Below, one piece after another: positions 16,147 to 24,218 of a stretch of DNA of 35,224 nt. The notes beneath the pieces were generated by a model that had not been told where the DNA came from, did no database searches, and saw only the letters and a list, made by a program, of their open reading frames with translations. Positions within the stretch are counted from its first letter, which is position 1, and every line of letters starts with the position of its first letter. The stretch comes from Parvibaculum sp. (GTDB taxonomy: Bacteria > Pseudomonadota > Alphaproteobacteria > Parvibaculales > Parvibaculaceae): NCBI GenBank assembly GCA_019635965.1, contig JAHBYK010000023.1, positions 1 through 35,224 of the forward strand, written 5' to 3'. A program made the translations under genes and the position numbers.

Positions 16147-16327
16147 TGTCATCCCGGCGAAAGCCGGGACTCACTCGCAGATCGCCTTGCCGCAGCTTCG
16201 GGAATTAAGTCACGGCGTTCGAGCAACGACGGAACCAGATCGCTCTTGCTGAGGGAACCACCCGCCTTCGCACGCCGATGCGGTGCTTCGGCGGGCAGGA
16301 TGGATCCCGGCTTTCGCCGGGATGACA
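16147..16327. repeat. Composite inverted-repeat element
   Basis: Two 23-base arms (16147-16169 and 16305-16327) are exact reverse complements, each itself a small CCCGGC...GCCGGG hairpin. Between them lie 135 bases that contain another hairpin (CCCGCC...GGCGGG, about 16260-16296). No open reading frame of interest is inside. The structure resembles a non-autonomous, miniature repeat of the kind that exists in many copies; copy number cannot be judged from one window. Confidence 0.6.
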
Positions 16328-16341
16328 TCTTTGGTTTTGGT

Positions 16342-16392
16342 AACAAAAAGCCGGTGCGATTTCTCGCACCGGCTTTTCCGTATCCGGATTAA
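16342..16392. repeat. Direct repeat copy 2
   Basis: The second copy of the 15997-16048 string. Order of parts is the same: AACAAAAA, CCGGTG hairpin, TTCCG, ATCCGGA, TAA. This copy has a longer and cleaner hairpin (see the terminator feature), so copy 1 may be a decayed duplicate. Confidence 0.6.
16346..16377. terminator. Intrinsic terminator downstream of the aldehyde dehydrogenase
   Basis: A 14-bp stem (arms 16346-16359 and 16364-16377, core GCCGGTGCG/CGCACCGGC) with a four-base loop and A4/T4 edges, so it works on both strands. It lies about 125 bases after the minus-strand aldehyde dehydrogenase stop and shields the region to its left. Confidence 0.8.
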
Positions 16393-16438
16393 CCCGGGAC
16401 TCTTGTTTCTTGCCCGCCGTCTCCGCCTTACCGCATTG

Positions 16439-16494
16439 CCCGGCTTGAGCCGGGAAATGCGCAAGCGCGACTGCGCGCCGGCGCCTATGCGCCG
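16439..16494. repeat. Two short palindromes after the aldehyde dehydrogenase
   Basis: CCCGGC TTGA GCCGGG (16439-16454) is another REP-like hairpin. CGGCGC CTAT GCGCCG (16479-16494) is a 6-bp hairpin eight bases past the dehydrogenase stop codon and may help stabilise or end its transcript. Confidence 0.5.
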
Positions 16495-16502
16495 TCAGAC
16501 AA

Positions 16503-17930
16503 TCAAGCGGCGTTGTAGCCGAGGACCGCCTTCACTTCGAGGAATTCCTCGAAGCCGAACTCGCCCCATTCGCGGCCATTGCCGGACTGCTTGTAGCCGC
16601 CGAAGGGCGCGTTGAGGTCGGGGCCGGCGAGGTTGAGGTGCACATTGCCCGAGCGGATGCGCGCGGCAACCTTGCGGGCGTGCTCCGGCTCGCCCTGCAC
16701 ATAGCCGGACAGGCCATAGACCGTGTCATTGGCGATGGCGATCGCCTCTTCCTCGTCCTTGTAGGGGAGGATGGAAAGCACCGGGCCGAAGATTTCCTCG
16801 CGCGCGATGGTCATGTCGTTGGTGACATTGGCGAAGACGGTCGGGCGCACATAATAGCCCTTGTTGAGCCCGTCGGGACGGCCGAGACCGCCGGTAACGA
16901 GCGTCGCGCCTTCCTCGATGCCCTTCTGGATGAGGCCCTGGATCTTGTTGAACTGCACGTCGGAAACGACCGGGCCGATCACCGTGCCTTCGGCATTCGG
17001 ATCGCCGACCTTCACCTGCTCGGCAGCGGCCTTGGCAATGGCGACCGCCTCGTCATGGCGCTTCGCAGGCACCAGCATGCGCGTGGGCGCATTACAGGAC
17101 TGGCCGGAATTCGACATCATGCCGAAAACCGAACCCGTGATCGCCTTGCCGAAATCGGCGTCGTCGAGAACGATATTGGCCGACTTGCCGCCAAGCTCGA
17201 GCGCGACGCGCTTGACCGTATCGGCAGCGGCCTTGGAGACGAGGATGCCCGCCCGCGTGGAGCCGGTGAAGGACACCATGTCGACATCGGGATGCGAGGA
17301 GAGCGGCGCACCGACGCCCGGGCCGTCGCCGTTCACGAGGTTGAACACGCCCGCCGGCACACCCGCTTCATGCAGGATTTCGGCGAAGATGTAGCCGTTG
17401 ATCGGCGCGACTTCGGAGGGCTTCAGCACCATGGTGCAGCCCACCGCAAGCGCCGGCGCTACCTTGCAGGCGATCTGGTTGATCGGCCAGTTCCACGGCG
17501 TGATGAAGCCGCAAACGCCGATCGGCTCGCGCACGATCCGCGTCGTGCCCTTGTCTTCCTCGAATTCATACTTCTTCAGGATTTCGAGGTTGGTGTTGAG
17601 ATGGGCGATACCCATCGCAGCCTGCGCCTTTTCCGACAGGTTCTTCGGCGCGCCCATTTCCTCGGTGATCGCCGCCGCGATATCGGCATAGCGCTTCTGA
17701 TAGACCGCCATGATCGACTGCAGAAGCTCGATGCGCTCCTTCCGCGAGGTCATGGAGAACTTCGGGAAGGCGGCCTTCGCCGCCGCGACCGCCTTGTCGA
17801 CATCGGCCGCCGAGCCCATGCTGATCCGGGCGAAAGGCTCTTCATTGGCCGGGTTGATGACTTCGAGGGTCTTCGGCTGGACCGGGTCCACCCACTGGCC
17901 GTTGATGTAGAATTTGAGATAGTCCTTCAT
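16503..17930 (-). CDS. NAD(P)-dependent aldehyde dehydrogenase
   Basis: A 475-residue enzyme that oxidises an aldehyde to the acid. Conserved positions are all visible: N147 in PWNW, K170 in LKPSE, the FTGST loop (221-225), catalytic base E245 in LELGGKS, nucleophile C279 in NSGQSC, and EIFGPV further on. ATG 17930 is preceded by AGGAGG at an ideal distance; the frame is open to 18050 but that extension has no family similarity. Substrate cannot be read from sequence; no operon partner flanks it. A GMC oxidoreductase, which could supply an aldehyde, lies 0.85 kb away on the other strand, but a link is only conjecture. Confidence 0.95.
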   Translation of the reverse strand: MKDYLKFYINGQWVDPVQPKTLEVINPANEEPFARISMGSAADVDKAVAAAKAAFPKFSMTSRKERIELLQSIMAVYQKRYADIAAAITEEMGAPKNLSEKAQAAMGIAHLNTNLEILKKYEFEEDKGTTRIVREPIGVCGFITPWNWPINQIACKVAPALAVGCTMVLKPSEVAPINGYIFAEILHEAGVPAGVFNLVNGDGPGVGAPLSSHPDVDMVSFTGSTRAGILVSKAAADTVKRVALELGGKSANIVLDDADFGKAITGSVFGMMSNSGQSCNAPTRMLVPAKRHDEAVAIAKAAAEQVKVGDPNAEGTVIGPVVSDVQFNKIQGLIQKGIEEGATLVTGGLGRPDGLNKGYYVRPTVFANVTNDMTIAREEIFGPVLSILPYKDEEEAIAIANDTVYGLSGYVQGEPEHARKVAARIRSGNVHLNLAGPDLNAPFGGYKQSGNGREWGEFGFEEFLEVKAVLGYNAA

Positions 17931-18214
17931 TGACCGTCCTCCTGTTTGATGCGGGCCCCACCCATGGCGAGCGCCGTCTTGTCGCTTGGGCCTTGAGCGG
18001 CCCGGCGGCGGCAGCCTCGGGGGGTGTTCTGTTGGCATGAAACCTCGCATGGAGGATGCCGCCGGGTCCAGCCGAAAACGCCCACTTTTTCAGCCTATAA
18101 ATGCCCGGAATTAGGGTGACGGCCTTGCCGCGCCAAATTAGCGCTGGACGCGGGCTGGCAGGCGGCTAGCCTCATCTGGCCGTCAGAAAACGGTGCTTCA
18201 ATGGGGGGAGAACC

Positions 18215-18538
18215 ATGAGAAAGCACATAACCGCCGCAACCGTGGCAGCCGCCGTCCTCGGCTTCAGCGCGCCTGTCCTGGCGCAGGATCTCGCCTTCAT
18301 GCTGGCCAATGACAGCGGCCATGACCTGATCGAGTTCTACGCCTCTCCGTCGGACATTTCGGAATGGGAAGAGGACATTCTGGGGCAGGACATCCTGCGC
18401 TCGGGCGATGCCGTGCGCGTGATCATCGCGGATGGCCGCGAGCAATGCACCTACGATCTGCGGATGGTGTTTGCCGATGGCGACGTGGTTGAAGATACCG
18501 CCAATCTTTGCGACACCGGCAGCTACACGATCGAGTGA
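18215..18538 (+). CDS. Small secreted protein of unknown function
   Basis: A 107-residue protein with a clear Sec signal peptide (MRKHITAATVAAAVLGFSAPVLAQ, cleavage after ALA at about 23). The mature part of about 84 residues is acidic and has two cysteines (in QCTYDL and LCDTG) that could form a disulfide in the periplasm. The wording (LANDSGHDLIEFYASPSDIS, WEEDILGQDIL) recalls a widespread family of small hypothetical periplasmic proteins. These are sometimes mislabelled argininosuccinate lyase; I know no function. GGGGGGAG lies five bases before the ATG. It stands alone between divergent aldehyde dehydrogenase and downstream GMC genes. Confidence 0.85.
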   Translation: MRKHITAATVAAAVLGFSAPVLAQDLAFMLANDSGHDLIEFYASPSDISEWEEDILGQDILRSGDAVRVIIADGREQCTYDLRMVFADGDVVEDTANLCDTGSYTIE

Positions 18539-18548
18539 GACGCCTGCT

Positions 18549-18582
18549 GCCTGCGGCCACCCGGTACGCCATGGCCGCAGGC
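18549..18582 (+). terminator. Hairpin after the small secreted protein
   Basis: An 11-bp perfect stem GCCTGCGGCCA/TGGCCGCAGGC with a 12-base loop, ten bases past the stop. No T-run follows, so it may protect the 3' end or act with Rho. The remaining bases to 18778 hold no gene I can support. Confidence 0.45.
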
Positions 18583-18778
18583 GGCACATGATTTCCCCGG
18601 CAAGGCCCGAAACAGCCTTGAGCCCCGCGAAATCACGCAAGATTTTCCCGCAGCCCTGCTTGCACCGGACGCGCGAACACATAGCCGCCGCAATTCGGTC
18701 GCGAATTCCAATAATAAGATCGGTGGCGGGCCGGAAAGGCGCCCGCACCCGACGACAGAGTGAGGACCGATACCGACC

Positions 18779-20326
18779 ATGTTCATAGACGGCCGCCAGG
18801 TAGAAGACGGAACCATCATCGAAACGGATCTCGCCATTATCGGCGCGGGCGCGGCCGGCATCTCGATCGCGCGCGAACTGGCCGGAACCGATATTTCCGT
18901 TGCCCTCATCGAAAGCGGCGGCTTCGAATTCGATGCCGCAACGCAGGACCTCTACGAAGGCGAGATGGGCGGCGTCGAATATCCGCTGACAAGCTCGCGG
19001 CTGCGCTATTTCGGCGGCACCACGAACCATTGGGGCGGCTGGACAAGGCCCTTCGAGCCGATCGACTTCGAGGAGCGCGACTGGATTCCCTATTCCGGCT
19101 GGCCGATGACGCGGGCCGATCTCGACCCCTATTACGACCGCGCCCGGGAGATCTGCCAGATCCGCTCTTCGGGCTTCGACGACGCGTCCGAATGGGCCGA
19201 TGGCGGCGCACCGCTGCCGCTCGCTGGCGACGAGGTGGAGACACGCTTTTTCCTTTACAGCCCGCCGACACGCTTCGGAAAGAGATACCGGCCCGATATC
19301 GAGCAGGCGAAAAACATCACCTGCTATCTTGAATCGAATGTGACGGAGATCGTGCCGACGGAAAACGGCGCGGAGGTCGATCACCTCAAGATCGCGACGC
19401 TGACAGGCGTGAAATACACCATCCGCCCGCGCGTCTGCGTGCTCGCCTGCGGCGGTATCGAGAATGCGCGGGTGCTGCTGCTGTCGAACAGCGTCGAAAA
19501 GGACGGCCTCGGCAACCGCACCGGCAATGTCGGCCGCTTCTTCATGGAGCATCCGCATGTGGGCTCACCGGCGACATTTCTCGTCACCGATCTCGATCTC
19601 ATCGCAAGCTGGTATCGCACCTATACGCGCGTCGAGCGGCCGGACGGCAATGTCGTGATGCGCGGCTGCCTCATGATGAGCGAGGATTATCTGCGCCGCA
19701 ACAAGCGGCTCGGCACCGTTCTCACCTTCGCGCCCTCGCGCCCCGTCACCGCCGAAACCGGCAAGGACAATCCGCCCGACCCCGCCGAATATCTCCATCC
19801 GAAAATCCTGCAACTGGCCCGCAGCACCACTTCGACACCCGCCACCACGGAAGAATTCGGCTGGCGCCTCGGCGTTGGCTGCGCAAGCGAGCAGGAGCCG
19901 AACCCGGCAAGCCGCATCACGCTGTCGGAAAGGAAGGACGCACTCGGCCTCAACCGGACAAAGCTCACCTGGCGGCTCAAGAAGTCGGACCGCGACAACC
20001 TCCGCGCCAATCTCGAAGCCGTTGCCCGCGCCTTTGGCGGCTGGGGCGAGGGGCGCGTTCGCATCCTCTTCCCGGAGCGCGACGAATGGAACGTCGCCGA
20101 AGGCTGGGGCAACCATCATCTCGGCACGACACGCATTTCCACCGACCCGAAGCATGGCGTCGTCGATGCCGATTGCCGCGTGCATGGGATGTCGAATCTT
20201 TTCATCGCCGGCTCATCGGTTTTCCCGACGGGCTCGACCGTCAACCCGACATTGACGCTCGTCGCATTGGCGCTGCGCCTGTCCGACCACCTGAAGCATC
20301 GTTTCGCCGCCGGCACACCGCTCTGA
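18779..20326 (+). CDS. GMC-family FAD-dependent oxidoreductase (dehydrogenase large subunit)
   Basis: A 515-residue flavoprotein of the glucose-methanol-choline family. The FAD motif IIGAGAAG (G22-x-G24-x-x-G27) follows a short N-terminal strand, and FGGTTNHWGG (about residues 79-88) is the second FAD loop. The C-terminal GMC domain holds the catalytic pair: H446 or H447 in NHHLGTTR, and N489 in the NPTLT motif. It has no signal peptide of its own. The next gene, 13 bases downstream, encodes a Tat-signal small subunit, the arrangement known for gluconate, sorbitol and fructose dehydrogenases in which the flavin subunit is carried across by its partner. A cytochrome c subunit, usual as electron acceptor, is not adjacent. 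The substrate is an unknown alcohol or sugar. Confidence 0.92.
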   Translation: MFIDGRQVEDGTIIETDLAIIGAGAAGISIARELAGTDISVALIESGGFEFDAATQDLYEGEMGGVEYPLTSSRLRYFGGTTNHWGGWTRPFEPIDFEERDWIPYSGWPMTRADLDPYYDRAREICQIRSSGFDDASEWADGGAPLPLAGDEVETRFFLYSPPTRFGKRYRPDIEQAKNITCYLESNVTEIVPTENGAEVDHLKIATLTGVKYTIRPRVCVLACGGIENARVLLLSNSVEKDGLGNRTGNVGRFFMEHPHVGSPATFLVTDLDLIASWYRTYTRVERPDGNVVMRGCLMMSEDYLRRNKRLGTVLTFAPSRPVTAETGKDNPPDPAEYLHPKILQLARSTTSTPATTEEFGWRLGVGCASEQEPNPASRITLSERKDALGLNRTKLTWRLKKSDRDNLRANLEAVARAFGGWGEGRVRILFPERDEWNVAEGWGNHHLGTTRISTDPKHGVVDADCRVHGMSNLFIAGSSVFPTGSTVNPTLTLVALALRLSDHLKHRFAAGTPL

Positions 20327-20339
20327 GAAGGATCGAAAC

Positions 20340-20837
20340 ATGAACCAGAACCACGATCACGGCGGCGAACACGACCACGGTCATGAGGCGCATCATGGCC
20401 CCGCCGTTTCACGGCGCACATTGATGATCCTCGGCGGCACGGCACTTGTGGCGGCCGCCATTCCCGGCGCTCTCTTTACGAAGCCGCCCGCAGGCTCCGG
20501 CGTCGCGGCAGAGGACTTCATTACCCTTCTTGCCGATCCCGAAGGCGCCGCCTATCTCGGCCGCCGCTTCATCGCGGAAGGCGGCGCGCCGGAAAGTGCG
20601 ATCATTCATGAAAAGCGCCTTGCGGACGCGCTGCGCGCGGAAGGCTGGTCGCCAGGCATGAACGCGGAGGAAACGCATCGTGCGCTCGCGGCCGCCGTTC
20701 GCGCTGATTATGCGGGCGCCCGCACCGTCTCGATCGCCGAATGGCGGCTCTCGCAAACCGAAGGGAGCCTCTGCGCACTGGCTGCCATTCTGGCCGCGCC
20801 GGAGCAGAATGAACATGACGCAGCCGAACATGGCTGA
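20340..20837 (+). CDS. Tat-signal small subunit of the GMC dehydrogenase, His-rich N-terminus
   Basis: A 165-residue protein. A twin-arginine signal (SRRTLMILGG, S24-R25-R26) with a hydrophobic stretch to about residue 47 marks it for Tat export. The mature part, with VSIAEWRLSQTEGSLCALA near the C-terminus, resembles small (gamma) subunits of FAD dehydrogenases, which chaperone and carry the flavin subunit to the periplasm. The n-region before the twin arginine is odd: seven histidines in the first 19 residues, alternating with Asp, Glu and Gly. This may bind metal or may simply be a charged leader. It is co-transcribed with the GMC gene. The stop lies three bases from the convergent mtgA stop. 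Confidence 0.8.
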   Translation: MNQNHDHGGEHDHGHEAHHGPAVSRRTLMILGGTALVAAAIPGALFTKPPAGSGVAAEDFITLLADPEGAAYLGRRFIAEGGAPESAIIHEKRLADALRAEGWSPGMNAEETHRALAAAVRADYAGARTVSIAEWRLSQTEGSLCALAAILAAPEQNEHDAAEHG

Positions 20838-20840
20838 CCG

Positions 20841-21584
20841 TCAGTTGCAGGGCCCGCTTTCACCTAGCACCACATGGTTCATGCGCGCTGCGATGGTGCC
20901 CGCATAGGCCGTTGGACCGGGACGGCGCGTCAGCGGGCTTGGCAGCACGGCAGCAAGCTGCGCCGCCTGCGTCCGCGTGACATCCTTCGCGCTGACACCG
21001 AAATAGTGGCGAGCCGCGGCTTCAACGCCATAAATGCCGGGACCGAACTCGATCACGTTGAGATAGAGCTCGAGTATCCGCCTCTTGCTCAGCAGCGTCT
21101 CGAGCCAGACGGTGATATAGGCCTCCGCCCCCTTGCGGAAGAAGGTACGCTGCGGCCAGAGAAACAGATTTTTCGATGTCTGCATGCTGATCGTGCTGGC
21201 GCCATGCAGCGACCCGCCGCGCCGCATGCGCTGCATGGCCGTGTCGACGGCATCCCAGTCGAAGCCGCCATGCGTGCAGAATTTTCCATCCTCGGCCGCG
21301 ATCACGGCGCGCTGCATATGCGGCGAGATTTCGGAAATCTGCACCCAGTCCTTCGACAATCCGTGGCCTTCGACCACGCGCATCAGCATCAGCGGCGTCA
21401 CGGGCGGCGGCACCACCGCATAGACAAGGATGATGAAAGCCGGCGCGAAGAAGACGAACATGACCGCGCGGGCGGCATAGAGGAAAGCCTGGCGGATAAC
21501 AGGATAGGGCCGTTCGTCACCGGCGGCCTCGCCCTCGCGCAACCGGTCGCCGCCGGGCCCTTCTGGTCTGAAATCGCTGCTCAT
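20841..21584 (-). CDS. mtgA: Monofunctional peptidoglycan glycosyltransferase MtgA
   Basis: A 247-residue GT51 enzyme that polymerises lipid II into glycan strands. One membrane anchor (about residues 36-57) puts the catalytic domain in the periplasm. Hallmarks are EDGKFCTHGGFDW with catalytic E98, GASTISMQTSKNLFL, and RRILELYLNVIEFGPGIYG. There is no transpeptidase domain, which separates it from class A PBPs. I chose ATG 21584; its ribosome binding site is weak, and a TTG at 21641 would add 19 residues. Neighbours do not suggest an operon. Confidence 0.93.
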   Translation of the reverse strand: MSSDFRPEGPGGDRLREGEAAGDERPYPVIRQAFLYAARAVMFVFFAPAFIILVYAVVPPPVTPLMLMRVVEGHGLSKDWVQISEISPHMQRAVIAAEDGKFCTHGGFDWDAVDTAMQRMRRGGSLHGASTISMQTSKNLFLWPQRTFFRKGAEAYITVWLETLLSKRRILELYLNVIEFGPGIYGVEAAARHYFGVSAKDVTRTQAAQLAAVLPSPLTRRPGPTAYAGTIAARMNHVVLGESGPCN

Positions 21585-21840
21585 GCTGGCGCGATCATCC
21601 GCAACGTGTATCGCCGGGGCAAGATTTTCTGAGGGCAACAAGCGCCATCATCCACGCTCCTGCCATTGCAGGAAAATGCGGACGCAATCAGATTGATGAA
21701 GGGGCCCGGGCGGCCTCGATTCGGCATTTATCCGTTAACCAATAAGGTAAAGCGGGACGAAATGGCCCCATTTTCGCCATTCTGAGGCCGCGATGTCCCG
21801 CGAGGGTCTCTCTATCGATTCACTGAAGATGGAGACTATC

Positions 21841-22074
21841 GTGAAAAAGTCAGCAACGGCATTGGCGATTGCCGCCCTCTTTCTGACCACGGGATGTACC
21901 AACCTCAGCAAGACGGAACAGGGCGCCCTTTCAGGCGGCGCCATCGGCGCGGGCGTCGGCGCGGCAGCGACCGCCATCGCGGGTTCGAGCGTTGCAGCAG
22001 GCATGATCGTCGGCGGCGCCGTGGGCGCGGCGGCCGGTGCCTATACGGGCTGCAAGAAGGAAGGCAATTGCTGA
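21841..22074 (+). CDS. Glycine-zipper lipoprotein
   Basis: A 77-residue lipoprotein. The start is GTG 21841, decided by GGAG six bases upstream. The signal sequence ends in the lipobox LTTGC, with C18 as the lipidated residue. Two glycine-zipper segments follow (GALSGGAIGAGVGAAATAIAG and GMIVGGAVGAAAGAYTG), which tend to insert into or line membranes as in OsmB-like and related small envelope proteins. The C-terminus CKKEGNC has two further cysteines. Role unknown, probably envelope structure or stress. It ends just before a strong bidirectional terminator. Confidence 0.85.
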   Translation: MKKSATALAIAALFLTTGCTNLSKTEQGALSGGAIGAGVGAAATAIAGSSVAAGMIVGGAVGAAAGAYTGCKKEGNC

Positions 22075-22097
22075 GCGGAGCTGCGCCCGGCGAAAAT

Positions 22098-22128
22098 GAA
22101 AGGCCCGGCCGCCACGCCGGGCCTTTTT
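22098..22128. terminator. Bidirectional intrinsic terminator
   Basis: An 11-bp stem AAAGGCCCGGC/GCCGGGCCTTT (22099-22109 and 22116-22126) with a six-base loop and a run of five T on the plus strand. It serves the lipoprotein gene. Its right edge touches the stop codon of mtnC on the other strand, so it probably ends that operon too. Confidence 0.88.
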
Positions 22129-22838
22129 CATGCGCGGGAGATGATATGCGCCTCAACGGCGTCGAACGAGCCGGCAACGTGCGACACGCCATCATTCGTC
22201 CAGCTGCCGGGGGAAAGTGCCCGGTCGATACGCACCACCTTCATACCAGCCTCCTGCGCGGCCGCAATCTCGCCCGCATGATCGGAGAGGAACAGCATGG
22301 CTTGCGCCGGCAGCCTCGCGGCATCGGCAATAGCGCGATAGGACGCGCTTTCGAGCTTTGCGCCAATTCTCGTGTCGAAGAAACCGTCAAACAGCGGTGC
22401 AAGATCACCCTTGTCGGAATAGCCGAAGATGAGACGCTGCGCTTCTTCCGATCCTGAGGAATAGACGAAAAGCCTGAGACCCCTACCATGCCAATGGCGA
22501 AGCATTGCCGCGGCATCGTCATGGACGACGCCCTTGAGGACGCCCTCTTCGTAGCCACGCCGCCAGATCAATCCTTGCAGGAGCTTCAGCGGACCGGCCT
22601 TGCGGTCTTCGTCCATCCATGAATGGAGAAGGGCAATGGTGGCATCCCTATCCGCATTGGGCACACCGCCAAGCTCACGCGCATCACGAAGCGCCGAAGC
22701 AACTTCGGGATCGCCCTCATTCTGCTCGACAAAGGCCGCAAGCCGCTTCCTCGCATAAGGGAAAAGAACCTCATGCACAAAGGCGATCGGCGTCGTCGTC
22801 CCTTCTATGTCGGTGACGACGGCACGAATATCCGTCAT
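22128..22838 (-). CDS. mtnC: Acireductone synthase (enolase-phosphatase E1)
   Basis: A 236-residue HAD-superfamily enzyme of the methionine-salvage pathway. It converts 2,3-diketo-5-methylthiopentyl-1-phosphate into acireductone in two steps (enolisation and dephosphorylation). HAD motif I is D10-I-E12-G-T-T; motif II is in VYSSGS and motif IV in LFLSDHAGE. Its ATG overlaps the mtnD stop by four bases, making it the last gene of the mtnB-mtnD-mtnC operon. Length is normal. Confidence 0.95.
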   Translation of the reverse strand: MTDIRAVVTDIEGTTTPIAFVHEVLFPYARKRLAAFVEQNEGDPEVASALRDARELGGVPNADRDATIALLHSWMDEDRKAGPLKLLQGLIWRRGYEEGVLKGVVHDDAAAMLRHWHGRGLRLFVYSSGSEEAQRLIFGYSDKGDLAPLFDGFFDTRIGAKLESASYRAIADAARLPAQAMLFLSDHAGEIAAAQEAGMKVVRIDRALSPGSWTNDGVSHVAGSFDAVEAHIISRA

Positions 22839-23389
22839 GCCGCCTCGCGCTCGAACTTCGGAAAGCGCGATGCGATGTCGTCGCCGGTGAAGTGACCGAC
22901 CCAGCCTTCCGGCGTCGTAAAGATGCGGATCGCGCAGAAGTCCGGGGCGGGCCCGGTGTCGAACCAGTGCGTTGTGCCCGCCGGTACGCTGATGAGATCG
23001 TTGCGCTCGCAGATCACCCGATAGACCTTGCCTTCCTTCCGCAGATAGAAGGCGCCGGCACCATCGACGAAGAAGCGGACCTCGTCATCGTCATGCGTGT
23101 GTTCGGCAAGAAATTTCTGCCGCAGCTCCGCACGGTTCGGATTGTCGGGCTTCACCCGGATCACATCGACGCTCTGGTAGCCGCCGTCCTTCATGATCCG
23201 CGAGACATCGCTTTCATAGGCGGCAAGAACGGCATCCTGATCCGCATCTTCTGCAAGCGCATTAGGCGCCGCCCAGCGCTCGAAATCGACGCCGATGCCG
23301 GCAAGCACCTCGGCGATCTTCGCGCCATCGGAGGTTTCCATGAGCACCGTCGCGGGATCTGTATCGGGATAAACGGTGAGATGCGTCAT
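22835..23389 (-). CDS. mtnD: Acireductone dioxygenase
   Basis: A 184-residue cupin enzyme that splits acireductone with oxygen. With iron it yields formate and the methionine precursor keto acid; with nickel it yields methylthiopropionate, CO and formate. The metal ligands are in place: H97, H99, E103 and H141 (EHTHDDDEV and TTHWFDTG). Which metal it uses cannot be read from sequence. Four-base overlaps on both sides (with mtnB and mtnC) show tight coupling. The substrate is made by MtnC, encoded next door. Confidence 0.95.
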   Translation of the reverse strand: MTHLTVYPDTDPATVLMETSDGAKIAEVLAGIGVDFERWAAPNALAEDADQDAVLAAYESDVSRIMKDGGYQSVDVIRVKPDNPNRAELRQKFLAEHTHDDDEVRFFVDGAGAFYLRKEGKVYRVICERNDLISVPAGTTHWFDTGPAPDFCAIRIFTTPEGWVGHFTGDDIASRFPKFEREAA

Positions 23390-24030
23390 CGCGCGGCCTC
23401 CTCGTGCAGTTGTGCGGTCAACAAGAAATCAAAGGCTTCCATGTGGCGGATCGCATCCGCCGCGGTCCTTCCCCATACATATAGGCCGTGACCGGCGATG
23501 AGGTAACCGTATGCCGGCCCGGATGCGGCTAGACGGTTTTCGACATGCCGGGCGAGGCTGTCCGTGTCCTGGCTGTTGGGGACGATCGGAATGTCGAGCG
23601 CCGTTTCATGGGTGGTGATGCCGGAAAATGCCTTGAGCAATTCCCAGCCTTCGAGACGGAGCAGGCCGGCCTTCTCGTGCCGCCGGGAAAGCACCGTCGC
23701 GGCCATGGAGTGCATATGGGAGATGGCCCCGATCTCCGGCGCGGCGGCATATCGAGCCAGATGGAGAGGCGCCTCGGCGGAGGCGCGGGGATGCTTCGGC
23801 CCGTCGATCGGGGCCTCGATCACGCCCTCTTCGGTCAGCGCCGCCTTGTTGGCGCCTGTCGCCGTCAGGGCCGCAGATTTCTCGTCCATTCTGACCGAAA
23901 AATTGCCGCTCGTCGCCGGAACCCAACCCCGCGCGCCCGCGAACCGCGCCATCTCAATGACGCCTTTCGCAGCCTCGGCAAAATCCAGTACAGGCGGCCT
24001 CGACACCAGCATTTGCGCGACTTTCTCCAT
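23386..24030 (-). CDS. mtnB: Methylthioribulose-1-phosphate dehydratase
   Basis: A 214-residue class II aldolase-fold enzyme of methionine salvage that dehydrates 5-methylthioribulose-1-phosphate. The zinc ligands H105 and H107 (SHMHSM) and H181 (GHGLYVWG) are present, with E86 as a likely catalytic glutamate. TSGNFSVR near residue 41 is the phosphate-binding loop. I chose ATG 24030; ATG 24012 is a close alternative, and the frame stays open to 24132 without family similarity. First gene of the mtnB-mtnD-mtnC operon. The upstream steps (MtnA or MtnK, MtnP) are not in this window. Confidence 0.93.
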   Translation of the reverse strand: MEKVAQMLVSRPPVLDFAEAAKGVIEMARFAGARGWVPATSGNFSVRMDEKSAALTATGANKAALTEEGVIEAPIDGPKHPRASAEAPLHLARYAAAPEIGAISHMHSMAATVLSRRHEKAGLLRLEGWELLKAFSGITTHETALDIPIVPNSQDTDSLARHVENRLAASGPAYGYLIAGHGLYVWGRTAADAIRHMEAFDFLLTAQLHEEAAR

Positions 24031-24111
24031 TCGACCCGTGATTCCGCGCCACCATAGAGAAATTCCATGACGAGAAAAGCGCACAGACAGCTTGGGACCA
24101 ATTTGGGTGAT

Positions 24112-24127
24112 TACACTAAAAGGTGTA
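24112..24127. promoter_or_regulatory. Short palindrome between mtnB and a divergent regulator gene
   Basis: TACAC-TAAAAG-GTGTA is an inverted repeat in the 188-base divergent region (24031-24218), which is unusually AT-rich (ATATATTTAAAG follows). It could be an operator for the regulator encoded at 24219 or a chance palindrome. No other copy was noticed. Confidence 0.3.
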
Positions 24128-24218
24128 GTCACATATATTTAAAGTTGCATAAACCCTTTTATGTGCCTCATATTGGTTGAACACAATTCGATTCGCCTAA
24201 GCAATAAGGTCTAGTCCA

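Noticed and set aside
16147..16327. CRISPR array
   Set aside because: Palindromic repeats are present, but there are no regularly spaced direct repeats with unique spacers and no cas gene.
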